A stretch of 64,000 nt of DNA from Pantoea latae (lineage in GTDB: Bacteria; Pseudomonadota; Gammaproteobacteria; Enterobacterales; Enterobacteriaceae), in contig NZ_MWUE01000017.1 in NCBI RefSeq assembly GCF_002077695.1, forward strand, positions 186,001 to 250,000, in the 5' to 3' direction. Shown here one piece after another: positions 17,007 through 24,171 of this stretch. The translations under genes were made by a program, and so were the position numbers. A model generated the notes under the pieces. It was given only the letters and a program-made list of their open reading frames with translations, searched no databases and was not told where the DNA came from. The number at the start of each line of letters is the position of its first letter. Position 1 is the first letter of the stretch.

Positions 17007-17570
17007 TTAAGCCGGATTGGCCTGGCGATATTTTTTCACTGCATCCATCGCTTTCTGGATATGCGCGTCCGGGTTTTTATCGGTGTAGCTGAGCAGGATT
17101 TTTCCATCCGGGGCGATCACGTAAGAGGTGCGATCGGAGAGCGTCTTGCCTTTGAAATCCATGGTGCTTTTATATTCCGCCGCCACTTTCGCGCCTGGAT
17201 CGGCCGCTACGGTGAACTTATCGCGGCACTCCAGCTGCGAGAACTTCGCAATCTGATCGGTGTTGCCAGCGGTCACGCCGATCACCGTCGCGCCCTGCTT
17301 GCTGAACTCCTCGGTAGCTTCGGCGAAGTCGTGCGCTTCCAGCGTGCAGCCCGCGCTAAAGGCCGCCGGGAAGAAATAGAGCACCACCGGCCCTTTTTGC
17401 AACGCCTGTTGCAGAGAGAAGGTGGTCGCTTTACCCGCCAGAGCGGCGTCGAGTTTGAAATCGGGCGCTTTCTCGCCCACCTGCAGCGCGGCGAAGGCGC
17501 TGGTCAGCGGCAGGCTCAGGGCGAGCAGCGTGGCTGCCGTCAGCGTTTTCAGATTCTGTTTCATACGCAT
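17007..17570 (-). CDS. Exported peroxiredoxin (AhpC/TSA/BCP type)
   Basis: A 187-residue thioredoxin-fold peroxidase with a signal peptide (residues 1-27, ending LTSAFA). The peroxidatic cysteine is C75 in FPAAFSAGCTLEAHDF; the usual PxxxTxxC threonine is serine here, a common conservative change. A second cysteine, C115 (LECRDKF), could resolve the disulfide. It should reduce hydrogen peroxide or organic peroxides in the periplasm. The start is the ATG 7 bp after GGAGAG; the frame extends further upstream but loses the signal peptide and family similarity. It is the first gene of an operon with a DsbD-like reductase, an ECF sigma factor and NrsF, so reductant and regulator are encoded with it. 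Confidence 0.9.
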   Translation of the reverse strand: MRMKQNLKTLTAATLLALSLPLTSAFAALQVGEKAPDFKLDAALAGKATTFSLQQALQKGPVVLYFFPAAFSAGCTLEAHDFAEATEEFSKQGATVIGVTAGNTDQIAKFSQLECRDKFTVAADPGAKVAAEYKSTMDFKGKTLSDRTSYVIAPDGKILLSYTDKNPDAHIQKAMDAVKKYRQANPA

Positions 17571-17624
17571 ACTTCTTCTCTCCATTGACGATCGGGCAGG
17601 TTGCCTGATGAACGTAATAAGAGT

Positions 17625-17650
17625 TTCGTTCGCGGTGGCAAAAAGGTTTC
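17625..17650 (-). promoter_or_regulatory. Candidate ECF-type promoter for the peroxiredoxin operon
   Basis: On the minus strand GAAACC is followed by exactly 16 bp and then CGAA, 54 bp before the peroxiredoxin start. AACC-type -35 and CGAA/CGTC-type -10 elements with this spacing are typical of ECF sigma factors, and I recall a GTAACC-N16-CGAA consensus for a SigF/NrsF system in Caulobacter. Read by eye, so tentative. Confidence 0.4.
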
Positions 17651-17763
17651 GCTGCCGGGATATTTTTTTTCGCTGGCAGTAATATTGCGCTGGGACAGGG
17701 CTGGCGCGCGGGGCTGTGATACTATCCGCCGAAGGGATTACCGTCAGCGGAGGCCACATCAGG

Positions 17764-18714
17764 ATGAAGAACAACCCTACGCCCACGCCGCATGACGCGG
17801 TGTTCAAAACCTTTCTCTCGCACCCGGATACCGCTCGCGATTTTATGACGCTGCATCTGCCGCCTGCGCTGCTGGCGATTTGCGACCTGGCGACGCTGAA
17901 GCTGGAGTCCGGCAGCTTCGTCGAGGATGATCTGCGTCCTTACTACAGCGATGTGCTCTACTCGCTGAAAACCGCCAAAGGAGACGGCTATGTGCACGTT
18001 CTGATCGAGCACCAGAGTTCACCGGACAGGCTGATGGCGTTTCGTCTGATGCGCTATGCAGTGGCGGCAATGCAGCGCCATCTTGACGCCGGGCATAAAA
18101 CGTTGCCGCTGGTGATCCCGGTTCTGTTCTATCAGGGCAAGCGTAGCCCCTACCCCTGGTCGCTGAACTGGCTGGACCTGTTCCGCGAGAAAGAACGCGC
18201 GGCTGAACTCTATGGCGGCCACTTTCCGCTGGTGGACGTGACGGCGATTCCAGACGAAGAGATTATGCAGCACCGCAGCATGGCGGCCTTAACGCTGCTG
18301 CAGAAGCATATTCGTCAGCGCGACCTGCAGACGCTGCTCGACCAGCTGGTGACGCTGATGCTGACGGAATTTATGACCGGACAACAGGTGATGGCGCTGA
18401 TAAACTATATGCTTCAGGCCGGTGAAACGCCGGATGTAAAAGCGATGCTCCATGAACTGGCACAGCGCGTGCCGCAACATGAGGATGAACTGATGACCCT
18501 TGCACAACAGCTTGAGCAGATAGGCCTGAAAAAAGGGCTGGAACAGGGGCTGGAACAAGGACTTGAGCAAGGTCTTGTGCAGGGCCGCCAGCTTGGAGAG
18601 CTGGAAGCCAGCCTGAAAATTGCGCGTAACCTGCTGAAAAACGGCATGGACGTCGCCTCGGTGAAGAAGATGACGGGCCTGTCGGAAGACGATCTGAAGC
18701 AGATCAGTCATTAA
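17764..18714 (+). CDS. Rpn-family recombination-promoting nuclease / YhgA-like, copy 1
   Basis: A 316-residue protein of the Rpn (PDDEXK_2/transposase_31) family, cytoplasmic DNA endonucleases that stimulate RecA-independent recombination and can act in phage defence. It opens MKNNPTPTPHDAVFKTFLSH, the family N-terminus. The PD-(D/E)xK-like core is visible as D63 (YSDVLYSLK) and E82-x-Q84 (VLIEHQSSPDRLMAFRLMRY). The C-terminal 75 residues hold a short tandem repeat and a helical LKIARNLLKNGMDVASVKKMTGLSEDDL domain, which is also encoded as a separate internal frame. The ATG at 17764 is chosen because homology starts there. A paralogue of similar length and sequence lies about 18 kb away in the mal region. 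Confidence 0.9.
   Translation: MKNNPTPTPHDAVFKTFLSHPDTARDFMTLHLPPALLAICDLATLKLESGSFVEDDLRPYYSDVLYSLKTAKGDGYVHVLIEHQSSPDRLMAFRLMRYAVAAMQRHLDAGHKTLPLVIPVLFYQGKRSPYPWSLNWLDLFREKERAAELYGGHFPLVDVTAIPDEEIMQHRSMAALTLLQKHIRQRDLQTLLDQLVTLMLTEFMTGQQVMALINYMLQAGETPDVKAMLHELAQRVPQHEDELMTLAQQLEQIGLKKGLEQGLEQGLEQGLVQGRQLGELEASLKIARNLLKNGMDVASVKKMTGLSEDDLKQISH
18493..18714 (+). CDS. Predicted intragenic RpnS small protein (73 aa), same frame as rpn copy 1
   Basis: An internal ATG at codon 244 of the rpn gene is preceded at 7-bp spacing by GAGGA, a good Shine-Dalgarno. Translation from it gives MTLAQQLEQIGLKKGLEQGL and on to the shared stop. Rpn genes in E. coli are known to produce such C-terminal small proteins from internal starts, and these block the toxic full-length nuclease. 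The second rpn gene in this window has a Shine-Dalgarno and ATG at exactly the same codon. The start signal is seen directly; antitoxin function is inferred from the family. Confidence 0.65.
   Translation: MTLAQQLEQIGLKKGLEQGLEQGLEQGLVQGRQLGELEASLKIARNLLKNGMDVASVKKMTGLSEDDLKQISH
18538..18585 (+). repeat. 12-bp in-frame tandem repeat (LEQG) in rpn copy 1
   Basis: Four imperfect copies of a 12-bp unit (CTGGAACAGGGG and variants) encode LEQG-LEQG-LEQG-LVQG. The unit is a multiple of three, so slippage would lengthen or shorten the linker without a frameshift. The second rpn gene has only a short EKGIQLGEQRG-like counterpart here. Confidence 0.8.
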
Positions 18715-18720
18715 GCGGAT

Positions 18721-18744
18721 GCCGGCTACCTGCGGGTAGCCGGC
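18721..18744. terminator. Hairpin between convergent rpn and DJ-1 genes
   Basis: A perfect 10-bp stem GCCGGCTACC / GGTAGCCGGC with a 4-nt loop, directly after the rpn stop and before the end of the convergent DJ-1-type gene. No U-tract on either side. Confidence 0.6.
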
Positions 18745-18784
18745 CGAGCGTTATGCTGCACTTTCCCGCCCATCTGACGCGCGG

Positions 18785-19465
18785 TTACTTGCTTAACTGC
18801 TTCAGCAGCTGTGCCGCCGTGGCCGCCGAGGAGCCCGGATTCTGGCCGGTGATCAGCTGGCCGTCCTGCACCACATACGAACCCCAGTCTGCGCCTTTGG
18901 AATAGAGGCCGCCTTTAGCGATCAGCTCGTCTTCCACCAGGAACGGCACGATATGGGTCAGGCCGACGCCCTCTTCTTCGCTGTTGGCGAAGCCGGTGAC
19001 TTTTTTGCCCTCAACCAGCGGACGGCCTTCAGCGGTTTTGACATGACGCAGCACGCCGGGCGCATGACAGACCAGCGCCACAGGCTTACCGGCTGCGATA
19101 AAGGCTTCAATCAGCGAGATGGAGTGCGAGTCCTCCGCCAGATCCCATAACGGGCCATGACCGCCCGGATAGAACACGGTGTCAAAATCAGCGGCGGAAA
19201 CGCTATCCAGACGCACCGTCGTGGCGAGCTGCGCCTTAGCCTCCTCGTCCGCTTCGAAGCGGTGCGTCAGCTCGGTCTGAAAGTCAGGCTCGTTGCTTTT
19301 CGGGTCCAGCGGCGGATTTCCGCCTTGCGGCGACGCCAGAGTAATCTCAGCGCCCGCATCTTTGAAAGCGTAATAAGGGGCGGCCAGCTCTTCCAGCCAG
19401 AAACCCGTTTTACGTCCGGTATCGCCCAGCTTGTCGTGTGAGGTTAAAACCATCAGTACTTTCAT
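18785..19465 (-). CDS. DJ-1/PfpI superfamily protein (Hsp31-like, type 1 glutamine amidotransferase fold)
   Basis: A 226-residue cytoplasmic protein. The nucleophile elbow is C133-H134 in ALVCHAPGVL, with the paired acidic residue in TGFWLEE near residue 25 and the oxyanion region YPGGHGPLWDL near 100-110. These match Hsp31-like class members that act as glutathione-independent glyoxalases or deglycases on methylglyoxal-type electrophiles. The ATG at 19463-19465 has GGAG 7 bp upstream. Its promoter region carries a 17-bp element nearly identical to one upstream of the adjacent tetR gene, so it is probably repressed by that regulator and induced by reactive electrophiles. The link to electrophiles is inference from the protein families. 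Confidence 0.88.
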   Translation of the reverse strand: MKVLMVLTSHDKLGDTGRKTGFWLEELAAPYYAFKDAGAEITLASPQGGNPPLDPKSNEPDFQTELTHRFEADEEAKAQLATTVRLDSVSAADFDTVFYPGGHGPLWDLAEDSHSISLIEAFIAAGKPVALVCHAPGVLRHVKTAEGRPLVEGKKVTGFANSEEEGVGLTHIVPFLVEDELIAKGGLYSKGADWGSYVVQDGQLITGQNPGSSAATAAQLLKQLSK

Positions 19466-19503
19466 CGTCGTTCTCCGCATAGTGAGTATGTCGTGATTAA
19501 TAG

Positions 19504-19520
19504 TAGACCAGTCGTCTAGA
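19504..19520. promoter_or_regulatory. Candidate TetR operator upstream of DJ-1 gene
   Basis: TAGACCAGTCGTCTAGA, with TAGAC/GTCTA inverted arms, 39 bp before the DJ-1 start. It differs at one base from the element at 20188-20204 before tetR. Confidence 0.7.
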
Positions 19521-19530
19521 TTGTGCCGCT

Positions 19531-19550
19531 AAAAAAAGCCGTTTCCGGCT
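19531..19550 (-). terminator. Rho-independent terminator of the tetR gene
   Basis: On the minus strand AGCCG-GAAA-CGGCT is followed by a run of seven T, 11 bp after the tetR stop. It separates tetR transcription from the downstream DJ-1 gene, which has its own operator. Confidence 0.8.
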
Positions 19551-19560
19551 GGCTGCCTCG

Positions 19561-20166
19561 TTAAGAGGCAGCGTTAAGATGCTGCTGCGTTAGCTGCATG
19601 GCGGAAGCAAAAGGCTGCTTGTTGCGCACAATTTTTACCATCACGCTGGCGCCTAGCCAGAGTTGATAAAGATTTTCCGCCACCACGCCAGGTGCCTGCT
19701 GAATATGCAGAGAACCTTCCGCTACGCCCGCTTCAATCGCATCCGTCAGGCGCATCACAATCCCGGCGGTGCCTTTTTCCAGCGTATGCCGCATCGCCTC
19801 GGAGAGATCGGCTACCTCGGCGCCCAGCTTGACGGCCAGGCATTTACCCTGGCAATCCTGAAAGGACTGCGTCTCCTGCCACTGCTGCCAGTAATGCATC
19901 AGGCGTTGCTGCATCGTACAGTTGGGCTGAGCCAGCGTCTTATCCATATTCGCCAGATAGTCGTCGAAATAACTTTCCAGCATGGCGACGCCAAAGGCAT
20001 CTTTCGAACCGAAGTAGTGATAGAAAGAGCCTTTCGGCACGCCCGCTTCGGTCAGAATTTCATTGAGTCCGACAGCCGAGTATCCCTTGCTGGCCATGAT
20101 ACGCTGGCCGGTAGCGAGGATATGCTCGCGAATGTCTTCTCTGTGTTTGTTAGTGACTGTGTTCAT
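19561..20166 (-). CDS. TetR/AcrR-family repressor
   Basis: A 201-residue one-component repressor. The N-terminal HTH is plain (ILATGQRIMASKGYSAVGLNEILTEAGVPKGSFYHYFGSKDAFGVAML, residues 14-62), followed by an all-helical ligand domain of usual size. Cysteines at NCTMQQ and DCQGKCLAVK in the ligand domain would allow thiol-based sensing, as in NemR-like members; that is an inference. The gene is divergent from an arginase-fold gene, with a candidate operator between them, and the same operator precedes the DJ-1 gene downstream. Autoregulation plus control of both neighbours is the simplest reading. No clear Shine-Dalgarno precedes the ATG. Confidence 0.88.
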   Translation of the reverse strand: MNTVTNKHREDIREHILATGQRIMASKGYSAVGLNEILTEAGVPKGSFYHYFGSKDAFGVAMLESYFDDYLANMDKTLAQPNCTMQQRLMHYWQQWQETQSFQDCQGKCLAVKLGAEVADLSEAMRHTLEKGTAGIVMRLTDAIEAGVAEGSLHIQQAPGVVAENLYQLWLGASVMVKIVRNKQPFASAMQLTQQHLNAAS

Positions 20167-20187
20167 GAGAGGTAAGATAACCCTAAT

Positions 20188-20204
20188 TAGACCGGTCGTC
20201 TAGA
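20188..20204. promoter_or_regulatory. Candidate TetR operator between tetR and the arginase-fold gene
   Basis: TAGACCGGTCGTCTAGA, sharing 16 of 17 positions with the element at 19504-19520. It lies 22 bp upstream of the tetR ATG and 80 bp upstream of the divergent gene, where it could control both. Confidence 0.7.
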
Positions 20205-20284
20205 ATTTAACGGCATTTTTTTGCGTCAAGCTTATCACGTCTCAGGATGAAAAATTAAACCGTTTAATAATCAACAGGCTAACT

Positions 20285-21115
20285 ATGACATTCCCCGTGA
20301 AAAAAAACGTTATCTATACGATTTATCAGGGATGCGCAGGCGATCATAACGATCTGGCGCGGCCTGGCGCGCGTGCTGTCGGCACGCTGCTGGCGCAGCG
20401 CGGCGGCGAAACGCCGGTGATTATCGGCTCTCCCGCTGCCGCGACGCCGATGGGCTGGCGCGAGGCGCTAAGGGTCGCGCTGCCGGATCTGCAGGCGATG
20501 CGCGCCCATGCCGACCTGCTTTTCCGTTCCGGCGCGGTGTCGGTCGCCGCCACCAGCCGCTGCGCCGTCTCGCTGGCCACGCTGCCCGCGCTGGCGCAGC
20601 ACCGCCCTGACGCCTGTGTGGTGTGGTTCGACGCCCATGGCGATCTCAACACGCCTGAATCGTCGACCTCTGGCTTTCTCGGTGGGCTGGCGCTGGCCGG
20701 ACCCACGGGGCTCTGGGCATCCGGTCTGGGCAGCGGGCTGCGTTTTGCGCAGCTGGTGCTGGTGGGCCAGCGCGATCTCGATCCCTTTGAACAGGCACTA
20801 ATCGCCCGACATCAGATCCCGGTGATCGCGCCCGGCCCCGATGTGGCAGTGCGACTAGAGGCGGCCGTAGCCGGTCGGCCAGTTTACCTGCATCTGGACT
20901 GCGACGTGCTGGAACCCGGTATTGTACCGACTGATTACCGCGTCGACGGCGGCCTGACCCTGGCGCAGCTCTCCGCCTGCTGCGCAGCGCTGACGCGCAG
21001 CGAATTTATCGGCATTGAGATCGCAGAGTTTCAGCACGTCTGGCAGCCGGGCGGCACGCCCGTCTCGCCCGGCCCCCTGACAGAGGCGCTAATGCCGCTG
21101 CTGCGAGACGTTTAG
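20285..21115 (+). CDS. Arginase/agmatinase-fold protein with an incomplete metal site
   Basis: A 276-residue protein of the ureohydrolase superfamily. The second and third metal motifs are present: D116-A-H118-G-D120 ([12 protein letters not shown]) and D205-x-D207 (HLDCDVLEP). The first motif, usually GGDHS, aligns with residues 91-96 (SRCAVS) and lacks the histidine ligand. A closing acidic motif is IGIEIAEFQ near 245. Known enzymes of the fold hydrolyse guanidino groups with two manganese ions; with one ligand missing this may be a one-metal enzyme or have another function. It is divergent from tetR across a shared operator and converges on rluF with a 4-bp overlap. Confidence 0.8.
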   Translation: MTFPVKKNVIYTIYQGCAGDHNDLARPGARAVGTLLAQRGGETPVIIGSPAAATPMGWREALRVALPDLQAMRAHADLLFRSGAVSVAATSRCAVSLATLPALAQHRPDACVVWFDAHGDLNTPESSTSGFLGGLALAGPTGLWASGLGSGLRFAQLVLVGQRDLDPFEQALIARHQIPVIAPGPDVAVRLEAAVAGRPVYLHLDCDVLEPGIVPTDYRVDGGLTLAQLSACCAALTRSEFIGIEIAEFQHVWQPGGTPVSPGPLTEALMPLLRDV

Positions 21116-21975
21116 CGCCCTTTCTTCTTGCGTCCGGGCTGGGTAAAGCGTTTGCGATTGCCGGCGCGATCGTCGCTTTTCTTCGGCGCGCTGATAGCCG
21201 GCTTTTTCACCGCGCTGCTCTTCGCCGGCGTTTTTTTCTTCGCAGGTTTCTCTTCGGAAGAGGAGTTCTCGATCAGCTTAAACAACTCGGCCAGCTCGTC
21301 ATCGGTCAGATCGCGCCATTCGCCCAGCGGAATGCCCTTCAGATTCACGTTCATAATGCGCGTGCGCTCCAGCTTCGTTACCTCAAAGCCGAAGTGCTTG
21401 CACATGCGGCGGATCTGTCGGTTCAGCCCCTGCACCAGCGTAATGCGAAACACGAAAGCGGACTCTTTTACCACTTTGCACTTCCTGGTTACCGTGCCGA
21501 GCATCGGCACGCCGGCGCCCATGCCAACGATAAACTCGTCGGTGATCGGCTTATCCACGGTGACCACATACTCTTTCTCGTGGTTATTGCCGGCGCGCAG
21601 GATTTTGTTAACCAGATCGCCGTTGTTGGTGAGGAAGATCAGCCCCTGCGAGTCTTTATCCAGGCGACCAATAGGGAAGATGCGTTCGCTGTGGTTGACG
21701 AAGTCGCGGATGTTGTCGCGCTCGCCCTCTTCCATGGTGGTAATAATGCCGACCGGCTTGTTGAGCGCGATCAGCACCAGATTTTCCTCGCTGCGAGGCT
21801 CAATCAGCTGGCCGTTTACCTTGACGCTGTCACCCGGAAAGACCTGCGCGCCGACGGCGGCGCGTTTGCCGTTGATAAACACGTTGCCCTGTTCGATATA
21901 GCGATCGGCGTCGCGGCGCGAACAGATACCGCTCTCGCTGATGTATTTGTTCAGGCGTGTGGATGCGTTAAGCAA
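21112..21975 (-). CDS. rluF: 23S rRNA pseudouridine(2604) synthase RluF
   Basis: A 287-residue RNA-modifying enzyme close to E. coli RluF throughout. Residues about 7-55 form the S4 RNA-binding domain ([25 protein letters not shown]). The catalytic domain has the conserved [18 protein letters not shown], with the active aspartate near residue 107, and [17 protein letters not shown]. The tail is lysine-rich and ends in PGRKKKGR as in E. coli. It isomerises U2604 (and U2605) in 23S rRNA. The start appears to be TTG at 21973-21975, with GGAGG 6 bp upstream; no ATG lies between this Shine-Dalgarno and the S4 domain. The C-terminus overlaps the convergent arginase-fold gene by 4 bp. Confidence 0.95.
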   Translation of the reverse strand: MLNASTRLNKYISESGICSRRDADRYIEQGNVFINGKRAAVGAQVFPGDSVKVNGQLIEPRSEENLVLIALNKPVGIITTMEEGERDNIRDFVNHSERIFPIGRLDKDSQGLIFLTNNGDLVNKILRAGNNHEKEYVVTVDKPITDEFIVGMGAGVPMLGTVTRKCKVVKESAFVFRITLVQGLNRQIRRMCKHFGFEVTKLERTRIMNVNLKGIPLGEWRDLTDDELAELFKLIENSSSEEKPAKKKTPAKSSAVKKPAISAPKKSDDRAGNRKRFTQPGRKKKGR

Positions 21976-22194
21976 GGGAAACCTCCAAAAAGCGCGGACT
22001 ATACAATAATCTGGCGGGTAAATCCTGCGCTTCCTGCAGGTTAGCCCGTTCTCTCTGCCTGCCGCGTTTAACATGACGGCAGACTGCGCTTATGTAGCAT
22101 ATTCCCGCCGGCTTTTCTCGCTTTCCCAATAGCAGGCTTGCCGACGCCATCACAATTTCCGATGACCCGTCGCCTTGTAACTTTTACCGCTGCA

Positions 22195-22230
22195 TGACAA
22201 CATCCGTACATGTATATACATGTGTTGTCA
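22195..22230. promoter_or_regulatory. Nested palindromes upstream of NCS1 permease
   Basis: A perfect 16-bp palindrome ACATGTATATACATGT (22208-22223) lies within a second inverted repeat TGACAACA / TGTTGTCA (22195-22202 and 22223-22230). It is 55 bp upstream of the permease start. The GTATATAC-like core resembles GntR-type operators, but no regulator gene is adjacent. Confidence 0.55.
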
Positions 22231-22285
22231 CGGTTGTGAATCAAGGGCAGATAATTATTAACAATTCAGCGTAAGCGAGGCCACC

Positions 22286-23722
22286 ATGTCAGCGGAATTT
22301 CCGGCAACAGAGCGTTCGGCAGCTGAAAGCAAACCGCTTTCCGAAACCCGATCGATTGATTTTATTCCCCATCGCGAGCGCCACGGCCATCCGTTCAGCC
22401 AGTTTACGCTCTGGTTTGGCGGCAATCTGCAGATCACCGCAATCGTCACCGGCGCGCTCGCCGTGGTGCTGGGCGGGGATGTGGTGTGGTCGATCGTTGG
22501 GCTGCTGGTCGGCCAGATTATCGGCGCGGCGGTGATGGCGCTGCATGCTATACAGGGACCGCGTCTGGGCCTGCCGCAGATGATCACCAGCCGCATCCAG
22601 TTCGGCGTATACGGTGCGGTGATCCCGCTGGTGCTGGTGTGCATTATGTATATCGGCTTTTCCGCCAGCGGCACGGTGCTGGCCGGCCAGGCGATGGCGA
22701 AGCTGCTGCATATCAACAACAGTGCCGGGATGATCCTGTTCAGCCTGATTATCGTCGTGATTGCGGTGCTGGGCTATCGGGTGATCCACAAGCTGGGCAA
22801 GGTGGCGAGCGTCATCGGCGTGCTGGCTTTCCTCTATCTGTTTGTGACGCTGCTGTCGACCCACGATCTGGCGCAGGTCTGGCAGAACCGGCATTTCACC
22901 CTTTCGACCTTTCTTCTTGCCGTCTCGCTCTCTTCTTCCTGGCAGATCGCCTTCTGCCCCTATGTCTCGGACTATTCGCGCTACCTGCCGGAAGAGGTTT
23001 CCGCGAAGCGGCTGTTTAGCGCGGTGTTTTTCGGCACCGTGCTGGGGACGCAGGCCTCAATGACGCTCGGCGTCATCGTCGCGGCTATTGCAGGCAGCGC
23101 CTTCTCCGGCAATGAAGTGGGCTATATCGTGGGTTTAGGCAGCAGCGCCACCATGGCGATGGTGATCTATTTCGCCATCTGCTTCGGCAAGATTACCTTT
23201 ACCACGCTCAACGCCTACGGCAGCTTTATGTCGCTAACCACCATTGTTTCTGGCTTTAACCGGCAGACCGCCCTGAGCCAGCGCGGACGCATTAGCTTTG
23301 TGGTGCTGATGGTGGCGATCGGCTGCGCCATTGCGCTGATCAGCGAACCTGCGTTCCTCAAGGCGTTTACCCACTTTTTGCTGTTTCTGCTGGCGTTTTT
23401 CGTGCCGTGGAGCGCCATCAGCCTGACCGATTTTTATCTGGTCACCAAAGGCCATATCGACATTCCTGCGCTCTCGCAGCCTGACGGACGCTACGGGCGC
23501 TGGAACTGGCCGGGTATCGTTACCTATTTTGTCGGCGTGCTGATCCAGTTGCCATTTATCGACAACCCGCTGCATCACGGATCGCTGACGTGGATCTTCG
23601 CCGGCAACGATATCTCATGGGTAATCGGCTGGTTTGCTACGGCGCTGTTATGGCTGGGCATGCGACGTTTCGACCGCCGGGGAACCCTGAGCGCCACGCG
23701 CTACCCAGCGTCGGATCGTTAA
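22286..23722 (+). CDS. NCS1-family purine/cytosine permease
   Basis: A 478-residue inner-membrane symporter with 12 hydrophobic segments after a 40-residue cytoplasmic head. Family features include FTLWFGGNLQITAIVTGAL in the first helix, GPRLGLPQMITSRIQFGVYG near residue 95, and a C-terminal half with FVPWSAISLTDFYLV. These fit the CodB/FCY2 group of nucleobase:cation symporters. GAGG lies 5 bp before the ATG. It is a single-gene unit, bounded by the nested palindromes upstream and a terminator hairpin downstream, without deaminase or catabolic genes beside it; cytosine, hypoxanthine, thiamine-type or allantoin-type substrates are all possible. Confidence 0.87.
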   Translation: MSAEFPATERSAAESKPLSETRSIDFIPHRERHGHPFSQFTLWFGGNLQITAIVTGALAVVLGGDVVWSIVGLLVGQIIGAAVMALHAIQGPRLGLPQMITSRIQFGVYGAVIPLVLVCIMYIGFSASGTVLAGQAMAKLLHINNSAGMILFSLIIVVIAVLGYRVIHKLGKVASVIGVLAFLYLFVTLLSTHDLAQVWQNRHFTLSTFLLAVSLSSSWQIAFCPYVSDYSRYLPEEVSAKRLFSAVFFGTVLGTQASMTLGVIVAAIAGSAFSGNEVGYIVGLGSSATMAMVIYFAICFGKITFTTLNAYGSFMSLTTIVSGFNRQTALSQRGRISFVVLMVAIGCAIALISEPAFLKAFTHFLLFLLAFFVPWSAISLTDFYLVTKGHIDIPALSQPDGRYGRWNWPGIVTYFVGVLIQLPFIDNPLHHGSLTWIFAGNDISWVIGWFATALLWLGMRRFDRRGTLSATRYPASDR

Positions 23723-23750
23723 GCGCGCCAACAGCGCGCTATGGGCAAAT

Positions 23751-23785
23751 AACAGGCTGGAATTAACGCCAATTTCCAGCCTGTT
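23751..23785 (+). terminator. Terminator after NCS1 permease
   Basis: A 14-bp stem with one bulged base (AACAGGCTGGAATT / AATTTCCAGCCTGTT) and a 6-nt loop, 28 bp past the permease stop, followed by a T-rich stretch (GTCTGTTTTATC) a few bases on. Confidence 0.65.
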
Positions 23786-24171
23786 GTCGGATCTGTCTGT
23801 TTTATCACCGTTAATTAGATTAAAGATTACGAGGAGGTTTTTATTTTGTAGTTCTTAATTAGAGAAATTGCCGAGCAATATAATAAACCGCGAGTAACTT
23901 ATAAAAAATTAACCCTCCTCTCATCTCTCTTTGCAAATGAAACCAGCGTCAGTTCTTACTGCATTGTTCAGTTTCTGGAGAATGCTATTATGCCTCTGTC
24001 ATCTGAACAGATGCTGTGAATAAGGTCACGCTGTGGAATTTCTGAGTAAGCTAGCGGCACATACAGCCAGACGATCAGCTATTGATAATGAGTCGCGAAT
24101 TAACACTCGGTGAGCACAAAAATAAAGCGTTATCCCGTTAATAGAATAATTTTATAAGGGAGGGAGTTCCT
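23786..24171 (+). promoter_or_regulatory. Fimbrial operon upstream region
   Basis: About 385 bp, distinctly AT-rich and without a supported gene. It should hold the promoter of the DUF1120 fimbrial operon. I looked for paired inverted repeats that would indicate a phase-variable invertible promoter and found none. An AGGGAGG Shine-Dalgarno at 24158-24164 precedes the GTG start. Confidence 0.4.

Noticed and set aside
23786-24171. Possible invertible promoter for the fimbrial operon.
   Set aside because: No paired inverted repeats bracket the region and no fim-type recombinase is adjacent. The Cre-like gene is 33 kb away.
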